Assembly (NCBI GenBank): GCA_945898215.1
Contig: CAMDHY010000015.1
Span: 1 to 54,363, forward strand
Origin: Pseudoxanthobacter soli DSM 19599
GTDB lineage: Bacteria > Pseudomonadota > Alphaproteobacteria > Rhizobiales > Segnochrobactraceae
Length of the DNA stretch: 54,363 bases
Reading direction: 5' to 3'
The notes under the pieces were generated by a model. It ran no database searches. It saw nothing but the letters and a program-made list of their open reading frames with translations, and had not been told where the DNA came from. A program made the translations under genes and the position numbers. This document shows, in pieces, positions 16,626 to 24,922 of this stretch (position 1 is its first letter; each line of letters starts with the position of its first letter).

Positions 16626-17771
16626 ATGGCGAATCGCAGCGATGCAGCGGACGTGGCGATGGTGGTGCCTGCCACCCCCGCTACTCCCGCCGACGAGCGC
16701 CTGCGCCGCCAGACCGGGCTGCGCCGGCTGATGGCGCGCCCCGAACTCGGCGCGCTCGCCGGCACGGTGCTCGTCTTCGCCTTCTTCGGCGTCACGGCCT
16801 CGGGCACCGGCATGTTCGCCGCCGACGGCATCCTCAACTGGACGACGGTCTCGGCGCAGCTCGCCATCATCGGCGTCGCCGCCGCGCTCCTGATGATCGG
16901 CGGCGAGTTCGACCTCTCGGTCGGCTCGATGATCGGCTTCGCCGGCATGATGATCGCCATCCCGAGCGTCTATTTCGGCTGGCCGGTCAAGGCGAGCGTG
17001 CTGTTCGCCTTCGCGGGCGCGCTGTTCATCGGCTACCTCAACGGCATCATCGTCGTGAAGACGCGGCTGCCGTCCTTCATCGTCACGCTCGCCTCGCTGT
17101 TCATCCTGCGCGGGCTGACGATCGCGCTGTCGATCATGTTCACCAACCGCACCATCGTCTCCGGCGTCCGCGACGCGGCGGGAGACTCCTTCATCGCCTG
17201 GATGTTCGGCGGCAAGATCGGCGCGCCGGTCTTCGTCTGGCTGGCAGATGCCGACCTGATCGGCCGGCTGCCGAACGGCGCCCCGGTGGTGAACGGCATC
17301 CCGATGGTGATCGTCTGGGCGCTCGTCATCGCCGTCGTCGGCCACGTGGTGCTGACGAAGACGCGGGTCGGCAACTGGATCTTCGCCGCCGGCGGCGACG
17401 CCAACGCCGCCCGCAACGTCGGCGTGCCGGTCGACCGGGTGAAGATCGGCCTGTTCATGGCGCCCGCCGTCTGCGCCACCGTCTAAGCCGCCTGCCAGGT
17501 CTTCGAGTTCGGCTCGGCGGCGGCCGACCGCGGCATTCTGAAGGAGTTCGAGGCGATCATCGCGGCGGTGATCGGCGGCTCGCTGCTCACCGGCGGCTAC
17601 GGCTCGGTGATCGGCGCCTGCCTCGGCGCGCTGATCTTCGGCGTCGTGCAGATAGGCATCCTGTTCATCGGCGTGCCGAACGACTGGTTCCGCGTCTTCC
17701 TCGGCGCCGTGCTGCTCGTCGCCGTGCTCTTCAACAACGTCATCCGCCGCCGCGTCACGGGGGAGCGCTGA
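16626..17771 (+). pseudogene. Sugar ABC transporter permease interrupted by in-frame TAA
   Basis: RbsC-like permease (BPD_transp_2) whose frame is broken by TAA at 17484-17486. Upstream 286 residues show the normal family sequence ([52 protein letters not shown]). After the stop the same frame continues without shift for 94 codons of clearly homologous sequence ([31 protein letters not shown], then the last helix) to TGA 17769-17771. Full length would be about 380 residues. The truncated product would lack the last membrane segments and is probably inactive. TAAG is not a readthrough-prone context. A sequencing error cannot be excluded from one sequence. Confidence 0.85.
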
Positions 17772-17773
17772 CG

Positions 17774-18610
17774 ATGGCCGCGACGATGCAGACCGCTGTT
17801 GCCGGCACGGCCGCGCCCCCCGTCGCCGCCACGACCGCGCCGCTGATCGAGGTGCGCGACATCACCAAGCAGTTCGGCCCGGTGGTGGCGCTCGCCGGCG
17901 TCTCGCTGACGGTGCGCGCCGGCGAGGTGATGTGCCTCCTCGGCGACAACGGCGCCGGCAAGTCCACCCTCATCAAGACGCTGTCGGGCTGCCACCGGCC
18001 GAGCGGCGGCGAGTACCTGGTCGAGGGCCGGCCGGTGGCTTTCGCGAGCCCGCGCGAGGCGCTCGATGCCGGCATCGCCACGGTCTACCAGGACCTCGCG
18101 ATGATCCCGCTGCTCTCGATCTCCCGCAACTTCTTCATGGGCCGCGAGCCGGTCAGGAAGTTCGGGCCGTTCGCCTTCATGGACATGGCCACCGCCGACC
18201 GGGTGGCGCGCGAGGAGATGGCCCGCATCGGCATCGATGTGCGCGATGCGAGCCAAGCGGTCGGCACGCTGTCGGGTGGCGAGCGGCAGTGCGTGGCGAT
18301 CGCCCGCGCCGTCTACTTCGGCGCCAAGGTGCTGATCCTCGACGAGCCCACGTCGGCGCTCGGCGTCGCCCAGACCTCGATGGTGCCGAAGTACATCCAC
18401 CAGGTCCGCCAACGCGGCCTCGGCGTCATCTTCATCACCCACAACGTCCGCCACGCCTACGCCGTCGGCAACCGCTTCACGGTGCTCAATCGCGGCCGCA
18501 CGCTCGGCACCTTCGACAAGGCGGAGATCGACATCGACGCCCTGCAGCAGCTGATGGCCGGCGACAAGGAACTGCAGGACCTCTCGATGGAGCTCGGCGG
18601 CACGGTCTGA
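17774..18610 (+). CDS. Sugar ABC transporter ATP-binding protein
   Basis: Single-domain ATPase of 278 residues. Walker [17 protein letters not shown] at about residue 58, Q-loop TVYQDLAM, signature [14 protein letters not shown], Walker [14 protein letters not shown]-loop ITHNVRH. The N-terminal 20 residues are Ala/Thr-rich and not conserved. Starts 2 bases after the permease stop, so it belongs to the same transcript. Intact although the permease is interrupted. It powers sugar uptake with the binding protein at 15437. Confidence 0.93.
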   Translation: MAATMQTAVAGTAAPPVAATTAPLIEVRDITKQFGPVVALAGVSLTVRAGEVMCLLGDNGAGKSTLIKTLSGCHRPSGGEYLVEGRPVAFASPREALDAGIATVYQDLAMIPLLSISRNFFMGREPVRKFGPFAFMDMATADRVAREEMARIGIDVRDASQAVGTLSGGERQCVAIARAVYFGAKVLILDEPTSALGVAQTSMVPKYIHQVRQRGLGVIFITHNVRHAYAVGNRFTVLNRGRTLGTFDKAEIDIDALQQLMAGDKELQDLSMELGGTV

Positions 18611-18728
18611 GCCGCACCCCGATCCGGCGGCCTCCGCCGGCCCGGACCTCCCCAACGCGGCCGCCGCAGTGACGGCTCGCGGCAGGCGGCGGCCGCTTTT
18701 TCTCACCCCCGCACCATCGGAACCCACG

Positions 18729-19413
18729 ATGAAACGACCCGGCCTCAGCCTCATCGGCACCGGCTTCATGGGCAAGTGCCATGCGCTCGCCTACGGCACG
18801 GTGGGCGCCACCTTCGAGGGCCTGCCGCGGCCGCGGCTCGCCGTCCTCTGCGACGTCGAGGCCGGCCACGCCGCCGCCACCGCCGCCGCCTGGGGCTTCG
18901 AGCGCTCGGTGACCGATTGGCGCGCCGTCGTCGCCGACCCCGACGTCGACATCGTCTCGATCACGACGCCGAACGCCGCCCACGCCGAGATGGCGATCGC
19001 GGCGCTTGCGGCCGGCAAGCACGTCCACTGCGAGAAGCCGATGGCGGTGACGCTCGCCGACGCCGAGCGGATGGCGGCCGCCGCCGCCGCGGCGCCCGGC
19101 CTTACCCGGCTCGGCTACAACTACACGTCCAATCCGGCGCTCGCTCACGCCGCCCGCCTGGTCGCCGACGGCACCCTCGGCCGCCTCGTCCCCTTCGGCG
19201 AGGAACAGCGACAGCTCGTTTGGCCGCTCCTGCCCGGCCCCCGGCCACGGCCTCGGCTTCAACGACCTCAAGGTGATCGAGGTGGCGGCCTTCCTCGCCG
19301 CCATCGAAGGTACCCGCGCGCCGGCCTTCGACTTCGCGGAGGGGGTGAAGATCGAGCGTGTCATCCACGCCGTCGCCCGCTCGGCCGACAGCGCCGCCTG
19401 GGTGACGATCTGA
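18729..19413 (+). pseudogene. Gfo/Idh/MocA oxidoreductase remnant, internal deletion and frameshift
   Basis: The N-terminal part (about 157 codons) is normal: LSLIGTGFMGKCHALAY nucleotide motif, SITTPNAAHAEMAIAALAAGKHVHCEKP with the conserved EKP lysine, up to LGRLVPFG. From about 19198 the homology jumps in another frame to the C-terminal end (SSFGRS, then PGHGLGFNDLKVIEVAAFL and a final AWVTI) ending at TGA 19411-19413. Roughly 150 residues of the substrate-binding half expected in this family (about 380 residues) are missing. The naive forward frame instead runs on to 19481 with an arginine/proline-rich tail. Last gene of the sugar operon. Such enzymes oxidise sugars or inositols; this copy cannot be functional. 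Confidence 0.85.
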
Positions 19414-19527
19414 CGGCAGCCGCGCGCCGCCGGTCCCGGCCCGCCATCCCGCCCTTGGCCGCCGTGCGGCAGGCGCGCTAGTCTCGCGCGCTCTCCCGTT
19501 GCGGGAGGGGCGGACAGGGAGCCCGGC

Positions 19528-21135
19528 TTGACGATCCTCGAGAGCGCCATCGACACGGCATCCGACGGCTTTGCCGCCCAGGCGGCGGAGATGCACGCCC
19601 TCGTCGAGACGCTGCAGGCCCTGCGCGCCGAGGCGGCGCTCGGCGGTCCGGAGAAGTCGCGCGCCCGCCACCTGAAGCGCGGCAAGCTTTTGCCGCGCGA
19701 GCGCGTCATGCGCCTGCTCGACCCCGGCAGCCCATTCCTGGAGCTTTCGCCGCTCGCCGCCCACGGCCTCTATGACGACGCCATCCACGGCGCCGGCCTG
19801 ATCACCGGCATCGGCCGCGTCATGGGCCGCGAGGTGATGGTCGTCTGCAACGACGCCACCATCAAGGGCGGCACCTACTATCCCATCACGGTGAAGAAGC
19901 ACCTGCGCGCCCAGGAGATCGCGCTCGAGAACCGGCTGCCGTGCGTCTACCTCGTCGATTCCGGCGGCGCCAACCTGCCGAACCAGACGGAGGTCTTCCC
20001 CGACCGCGACCACTTCGGCCGCATCTTCTACAATCAGGCGCAGATGTCGGCGGCGGGCATCGCCCAGATCGCCGTCGTCATGGGCTCCTGCACCGCCGGC
20101 GGCGCCTACGTGCCGGCGATGTCGGACGAGACCATCATCGTCCGCCGCCAGGGCACGATCTTCCTCGCCGGGCCGCCGCTCGTGAAGGCCGCCACCGGCG
20201 AGGAGGTCTCGGCCGAGGAACTCGGCGGCGCCGACGTGCACGCCCGCGTCTCCGGCGTCGCCGACCACTACGCTCTCGACGACATCCAGGCCCTCGACCG
20301 CGCCCGCCGCATCGTCGCGACGCTGAACACTGCCAAGGCGCCGGAGATGGACCTCGCGCCGCCGCGCGCGCCGCTCTACGACCCGGCCGAGCTCGACGGC
20401 GTCGTGCCGGTGGACCTGCGCCGCCAGTACGACGCCCGCGAGGTCATCGCCCGCCTGGTCGACGGCTCGGAGTTCGACGAGTTCAAGGCGCTCTACGGCA
20501 CGACGCTCGTCTGCGGTTTCGCCCGCCTCCATGGCATGCCGGTGGCGATCCTCGCCAACAACGGCATCCTGTTTTCCGAGAGCGCGCTGAAGGGCGCCCA
20601 CTTCGTCGAGCTCGCCTGCCGCCGCAAGGTGCCGCTGTTGTTCCTGCAGAACATCACCGGCTTCATGGTCGGGCGCGACTATGAGAGCCGCGGCATCGCC
20701 AAGGACGGCGCGAAGCTCGTCACGGCGGTCGCCTGCGCCGCCGTGCCGAAGATCACCGTCATCGTTGGCGGCTCCTATGGCGCCGGAAATTACGGCATGT
20801 GCGGGCGCGCCTACTCGCCCCGCTTCCTGTTCCTGTGGCCGAACGCGCGCATCTCGGTGATGGGCGGCGAACAGGCGGCGAGCGTGCTCGCGACCGTGAA
20901 GCGCGACAACATCGAGGCCGAGGGCGGCCAGTGGAGCGCCGAGGAGGAGGCCGCCTTCAAGGCGCCGATCCGCGACCGCTACGAGGCGGAGGGGAACCCC
21001 TACTACGCCACCGCGCGGCTCTGGGACGACGGCATCATCGCCCCCTCCGAGACGCGCCGCGTGCTGGCGCTCGCCTTCGCGGCGACGCTGAATGCGCCCA
21101 TCCCCGAGACGCGCTTCGGCGTGTTCCGGATGTGA
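19528..21135 (+). CDS. mccB: Acyl-CoA carboxylase carboxyltransferase subunit, methylcrotonyl-CoA type
   Basis: 535 residues, the usual length of MCC beta. TTG start with GGGAG 7-8 bases upstream. The sequence follows the family closely: [72 protein letters not shown] and [15 protein letters not shown]. In leucine degradation it transfers CO2 from biotin to 3-methylcrotonyl-CoA. The biotin-carrying alpha subunit, isovaleryl-CoA dehydrogenase and HMG-CoA lyase that normally sit beside it are not in the window. A small hairpin (CTCCCG-ttg-CGGGAG, 19493-19507) lies just upstream. Related propionyl- or geranyl-CoA specificity is less likely. Confidence 0.88.
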   Translation: MTILESAIDTASDGFAAQAAEMHALVETLQALRAEAALGGPEKSRARHLKRGKLLPRERVMRLLDPGSPFLELSPLAAHGLYDDAIHGAGLITGIGRVMGREVMVVCNDATIKGGTYYPITVKKHLRAQEIALENRLPCVYLVDSGGANLPNQTEVFPDRDHFGRIFYNQAQMSAAGIAQIAVVMGSCTAGGAYVPAMSDETIIVRRQGTIFLAGPPLVKAATGEEVSAEELGGADVHARVSGVADHYALDDIQALDRARRIVATLNTAKAPEMDLAPPRAPLYDPAELDGVVPVDLRRQYDAREVIARLVDGSEFDEFKALYGTTLVCGFARLHGMPVAILANNGILFSESALKGAHFVELACRRKVPLLFLQNITGFMVGRDYESRGIAKDGAKLVTAVACAAVPKITVIVGGSYGAGNYGMCGRAYSPRFLFLWPNARISVMGGEQAASVLATVKRDNIEAEGGQWSAEEEAAFKAPIRDRYEAEGNPYYATARLWDDGIIAPSETRRVLALAFAATLNAPIPETRFGVFRM

Positions 21136-21163
21136 CCGCCGCGCCAGGCTCCGGAGACCCCAA

Positions 21164-22264
21164 ATGCACGCCCTGATCGTCGGCGCCGGCATCGTCGGCC
21201 TGTCGACCGCCCTCCAGCTCACCGAGCGCGGCTTCACCGCCACCATCCTCGACCGCGGGCCGATCCCCAACCCGACGGCCTCGTCCTTCGACCACCACCG
21301 GCTGATCCGCCACCACTATCCCGACCGCCCGGTCTATGCCCGCCGCATCCCGGAGGCGTTTTCCGCCTGGGAGCGGCTGTGGGGCGTGCTCGGCGAACGG
21401 CATTATGTCGAGACCGGCGTCTTCGCGCTGTCGCGGGCCGCGGGCGACTGGACCGACCGCTGCCGGCCGATGATGGAAGACCTCGGCGTCGCCCACGAGA
21501 TCCTCGACCCCGTGGCGATCTCGGCGCGTCTGCCCTTCGTCAACGCCGCCGGCGTCCGCTACGCCCTCTGCACGCCCGAGGGTGGCGCGCTGATGGCCGA
21601 GGCGATCCTCGACGGCCTCGTGCGCGCGCTCGCCGGGCGCGGTGCCGAGCTTCGCCCCGACACGCCCGTCGTCACGATCGACGGGGAGGGCGGGGCGGTC
21701 GTCACCGCCGGCGGCGAGCGCCTCACCGCCGACCGCGTCGTCGTCGCCGCCGGCGTCGGCGCGGCGCGGCTCGCCTTTCCGGGCAAGCCCGACCTCGTCC
21801 CCTACCGCACCACCGTCCTCTATGCCGATCCGCCGGAAGACCTCGCCGCGTTCTGGGAGGGTGCGCCGTCCTGGGTCGACCTCGGCACCGAGGAAGAGCT
21901 CTGGGGCATGCCGCCGGTGGCGGGGCTGTCGCTCAAGCTCGGCGCCGGCGAGCGCTCGCGCGGCGGCGACCCCGACCACGAGCGCGGCACCCTGCCGGCG
22001 GACGTCGCCGGTGTCCTCGCCGCCTATGGCGGCCGCTTCCACGGCATCGAGCGCTTCACCGTCCGCTCGGCGCCGACGAACTTCTGGACGATGGCGCCGG
22101 AGGAGCGGTTCGTGCTCCGGCGCGACGGCCGCGCCGTGTTCGTCAGCGCGTGTTCCGGCCACGGCTTCAAGTTCGGCGCGCTCACCGGCGAGGATGTCGC
22201 GATGGCCGTCGACGGTGGTGATTTCGACGCGCTTTCCCTGCGACTGGCGGGCCACGAGCCGTGA
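21164..22264 (+). CDS. FAD-dependent oxidoreductase (DAO family)
   Basis: Flavoenzyme of 366 residues, DAO/sarcosine-oxidase-like. The dinucleotide motif MHALIVGAGIVGLSTALQL begins at residue 1, which fixes the start at 21164. ASSFDHHRLIRHHYPD near residue 40 is like the FAD-linking region of N-methyltryptophan/sarcosine oxidases, and the C-terminal second FAD motif is FVSACSGHGFKFGALTG. No His/Cys clearly placed for covalent FAD can be assigned. 28 bases after mccB and overlapping the next gene (GTGA), so probably cotranscribed. Likely oxidises a secondary amine or amino acid. Confidence 0.9.
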   Translation: MHALIVGAGIVGLSTALQLTERGFTATILDRGPIPNPTASSFDHHRLIRHHYPDRPVYARRIPEAFSAWERLWGVLGERHYVETGVFALSRAAGDWTDRCRPMMEDLGVAHEILDPVAISARLPFVNAAGVRYALCTPEGGALMAEAILDGLVRALAGRGAELRPDTPVVTIDGEGGAVVTAGGERLTADRVVVAAGVGAARLAFPGKPDLVPYRTTVLYADPPEDLAAFWEGAPSWVDLGTEEELWGMPPVAGLSLKLGAGERSRGGDPDHERGTLPADVAGVLAAYGGRFHGIERFTVRSAPTNFWTMAPEERFVLRRDGRAVFVSACSGHGFKFGALTGEDVAMAVDGGDFDALSLRLAGHEP

Positions 22265-22710
22265 CGTCGCGCCGCCTTCGCCCGGCCGTTGCAGGCGGCC
22301 TCGCCCTAGCGCTCGCGAGCCTCGCCGGCGCACCGGCTGACGCCGCCCGCATCGGCGACCGGCTCTATGTCGTGCAATACGACCACGACCAGAACCGCTT
22401 CTCGAACGCGCTGCGCACCGGCGCCGACTTCCTCGCCGGCGGGGCCGGGCGCAGCTTCCAGATCCTGCTGGACGGCTACGGCGTCCTCTCGGCGGTGCGC
22501 GGCGTCGCGGTGGTCCAGCGCGAGTACGTCGAGATCAAGCGCAAGCACCCCGATCTCGTCGTCATCGTCTGCAAGGAATCCGCCGACAGCCTGGCGCGGG
22601 CCAACAAGGGCCGCCGCGTGCCCTACCTCCCGGGCATCCGCATCGCCCCGTGCAACGGCCTGCGCGCGAAGCTCGAGAAGGACGGCTGGCGGCCGGCGCT
22701 GGGCTTCTGA
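22261..22710 (+). CDS. Exported protein, DsrE-like fold suspected
   Basis: 149 residues from GTG 22261, overlapping the flavoenzyme stop. Signal peptide about 1-28 (VAGGLALALASLAG, cleavage after PADA). The mature part has VQYDHDQNRFSNALRTGADF, FQILLDGYGVLSAVRG, a VVIVCKES strand with the only internal Cys pair partner later (IAPCNGLR), and GVRI-like PGIRIAPCNG. This pattern of alternating strands resembles the periplasmic DsrE/DsrF-like family (LLxGYGV...C-N-L near the end). Function unknown. Converges with exoD. Confidence 0.7.
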   Translation: MTSRRLRPAVAGGLALALASLAGAPADAARIGDRLYVVQYDHDQNRFSNALRTGADFLAGGAGRSFQILLDGYGVLSAVRGVAVVQREYVEIKRKHPDLVVIVCKESADSLARANKGRRVPYLPGIRIAPCNGLRAKLEKDGWRPALGF

Positions 22711-22726
22711 CGGCGAGCCGTTCCGT

Positions 22727-23386
22727 TCACAGCCAGCCGACGGCGTTCTTCAGAAGGAAGATCGCGCTCACCACCATCGCGTAGACGACGCCCGCGACGA
22801 CGACCACCGACACCGCCGAGAGCACGTAGCCGATCAGCACGGCGATACCGTCGCGCTCCAGAATCGCCAGCGAGAAGATCGCGATCGCGAGTGCTGGTAG
22901 CATGTTGCCGAGCGGGATCGGCAGGAACAGCACGATCGCGAGCAGCAGGCAGACGACGCCGATCAGCCGCTCCGCCGGCGGCCGGGCGAGCACCTCGAGC
23001 CGCGGCTTCAGCAGCCGCTCGGCGCGCGCGATCCACGGCACCACCCGCCGCACCACCGCCCCGAACTCCGCCGCCGGCAGCGAGCGCCGGGCGATGAACT
23101 GCGGCAGCCACGGCGTCGGTTTGCCGAGCGCGAGCTGCAGCGACAGGAGCAGCAGGGGCGCGCCCAGCACCGACGAGACGCCGGGCGGCGTCGGCAGCAC
23201 GTTCGGGATCGCGAAGACGAACATCAAGACGCCGAAGGCGCGGTCCTGCATCGCCGCGACGAGTTCGCCGATGCCGATGCGCGTACGCGTGCCGTCGGCG
23301 ACGAGCGCGGCGAGGATCACCGACAGCCGCCGCTCCTCGTGTGGCGGCGTCCCGGCGAGACCGGCGGAGTACTCGTGCGACGTCAT
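22727..23386 (-). CDS. exoD: ExoD-family exopolysaccharide synthesis protein
   Basis: Membrane protein of 219 residues. A short cytosolic N-terminus precedes the ExoD signature RAFGVLMFVFAIPNVLPTPP (about 52-71), then PWLPQFIARRSLP, PPAERLIGVVCLLLAIVLFLPIPLGN and two more hydrophobic segments. ExoD is needed for normal exopolysaccharide and alkaline tolerance in rhizobia; the biochemical role is not known. Single gene, convergent with the DsrE-like gene with a 16-base gap. Confidence 0.93.
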   Translation of the reverse strand: MTSHEYSAGLAGTPPHEERRLSVILAALVADGTRTRIGIGELVAAMQDRAFGVLMFVFAIPNVLPTPPGVSSVLGAPLLLLSLQLALGKPTPWLPQFIARRSLPAAEFGAVVRRVVPWIARAERLLKPRLEVLARPPAERLIGVVCLLLAIVLFLPIPLGNMLPALAIAIFSLAILERDGIAVLIGYVLSAVSVVVVAGVVYAMVVSAIFLLKNAVGWL

Positions 23387-23730
23387 CGGCGCCGATCCAG
23401 CGCGGACCGGCTGCGCGGCAGCGCGGGGAGGGCGCTCGGGAGAACGATCAACCGGCCTCTCGCGGCCGGGCCTCTTGTCTGGTCGGGCGTCAGGATGTCC
23501 GGTCCCTTCACCATTCGAATCAGACCTCGGGATGCCTCAGGGCTGCAGCCAGCGCGGTCGTCTTGAACTTATCGGCTGACGGCGTAACGGAACTGTTGCA
23601 CGAGAGGATGACGTTCCCACCTGAGAGAGGGTTCCGCACCCCCATCCCGTCGCGCCCCTCGCTCCCTTCGACGCCAGCCTTCTCCTCCCTGAAGTGGCGT
23701 CGCGCTTTCCACCCTGCAAGGAGACAGCTC
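23387..23730. other. 344-bp intergenic region, no gene seen
   Basis: Between exoD and the FMN reductase gene, divergent. Mixed composition, less GC-rich around 23500-23620. No clear promoter hexamers or palindromes; weak frames here have no recognisable sequence. Ends in an AAGGAG ribosome site for the reductase. Confidence 0.5.
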
Positions 23731-24297
23731 TTGTCCGACGTCCAGCCGCTCCACCTCGTCACCCTTGTCGGCAGCCTGCGCCAGGGCTCGCTTAACGCTG
23801 CCGTCGCGCACGCCCTGCCGGACCTCGCGCCGGCCGGCATGACGTTTGCCGCGCTGCCCTCCGTCGGCGCCTATCCGATCTACGACGCCGACCTGCAGGC
23901 CGAGGGCTTCCCGGTGGTGGTCGAGGAGACGGCCGCGGCGATCCGTTCCGCCGACGGCGTCGTCATCGTCTCGCCGGAGTACAACTACTCGATCCCCGGC
24001 GGCCTGAAGAACGCCATCGACTGGCTGTCGCGCCTGAAGGCCCAGCCCTTCGCCGGCAAGCCGGTGGCGATCCAGTCCGTGTCCGGCGGCACGCTGGGCG
24101 GCGCCCGCATGCAGTACCACCTGCGCCAGGCGTTGGTGTTCCTCGACGCCCACGTCCTCAACAAGCCCGAGGTGATGATCGGCCAGGGCCAGACGAAGAT
24201 CGACCCTGCGACGGCCACGCTCACCGACGAGCCGACCCGCCAGTTCATCACCACCCAGCTCACCGCCTTCGCCGCCTACATCGCGCGGCTGCGGTAG
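23731..24297 (+). CDS. NAD(P)H-dependent FMN reductase (ChrR/YieF-like)
   Basis: Flavodoxin-fold reductase of 188 residues. TTG 23731 with AAGGAG seven bases upstream is the likely start; the longer frame runs back through non-conserved sequence. The FMN phosphate loop is LVGSLRQGSLN (about residues 10-20), the second FMN loop SPEYNYSIPGGLKNAIDWLSR (about 85-105), then SVSGGTLGGARMQYHLRQ. Family members reduce quinones, chromate and azo compounds. Separate transcription unit. Confidence 0.9.
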   Translation: MSDVQPLHLVTLVGSLRQGSLNAAVAHALPDLAPAGMTFAALPSVGAYPIYDADLQAEGFPVVVEETAAAIRSADGVVIVSPEYNYSIPGGLKNAIDWLSRLKAQPFAGKPVAIQSVSGGTLGGARMQYHLRQALVFLDAHVLNKPEVMIGQGQTKIDPATATLTDEPTRQFITTQLTAFAAYIARLR

Positions 24298-24475
24298 GCG
24301 CGGTCGGCGGCGACGCGTGCACGGCCGCACGCGACGTCGCTGCCACCTGCGAGGCCTTGAACCCGGATCGCTCCGGCACGAAGACGGGATGCGCAGGGAG
24401 CCGGCTCCTTGGAGAATTCCAGGGCCGGTGGCAGAATCGGCCCCCTCGCCCCCTTCGCTCCCCTGGAGCCGGATG

Positions 24476-24922
24476 ATGAAGCTCCTGGTCAACGGCTCGG
24501 CTCATTCCGTCGAGGCTCCCCCCGACAAGCCGCTGTTGTGGGTCCTGCGAGAGGACCTCGCCCTGGCGGGGACGAAGTACAGCTGCGGCATCGGCCGGTG
24601 CGGCGCCTGCACGGTCCATCTGGACGGGGTCGCGGCCCCATCCTGCATGCTGCCGGTGGTCGCGGTGGAAGGACTGGCGGTCACCACGATCGAAGGCGTC
24701 TCCGCCGGGGGGCCCATGACACCGGTGCAGCAGGCCTGGCTCGATCATGGCGTCTCGCAATGCGGCTACTGCCAGCCGGGCATGATCATGAGTGTGCTGT
24801 CGCTCCTGGCGGAGACGCCGAGGCCGAGCGCCGAGGCGGCCGCGGCGCGACTGAACGTGCTGTGCCGCTGCGGCACCTATCCCCGTGTTCGGAAGGCGCT
24901 CGGCGCCCTGTTCGGGCCATGA
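24476..24922 (+). CDS. Xanthine-oxidase-family 2Fe-2S subunit (IorA-like)
   Basis: Small iron-sulfur subunit of 148 residues. The plant-type 2Fe-2S set is in YSCGIGRCGACTVHLDG (three Cys of C-x4-C-x2-C) with the fourth in PSCM; the second cluster is in CGYCQPGM and CRCGTYPR. ATG 24476 has GGAG 7 bases upstream; the immediately preceding ATG at 24473 is possible. ATGA overlap with the large subunit. Two 2Fe-2S clusters carry electrons from the molybdenum site towards the cytochrome. Called isoquinoline 1-oxidoreductase small subunit in many genomes, but substrate varies widely. Confidence 0.93.
   Translation: MKLLVNGSAHSVEAPPDKPLLWVLREDLALAGTKYSCGIGRCGACTVHLDGVAAPSCMLPVVAVEGLAVTTIEGVSAGGPMTPVQQAWLDHGVSQCGYCQPGMIMSVLSLLAETPRPSAEAAAARLNVLCRCGTYPRVRKALGALFGP

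Noticed and set aside
17487-17771. Separate small gene for the C-terminal permease fragment
   Set aside because: No start codon with a ribosome site near 17487-17567; it is in frame with and continuous with the interrupted permease.
23341-23730. Extended N-terminus of the FMN reductase
   Set aside because: Conserved flavodoxin sequence begins right after TTG 23731, which has a strong ribosome site; the upstream part overlaps exoD and is unlike any protein.
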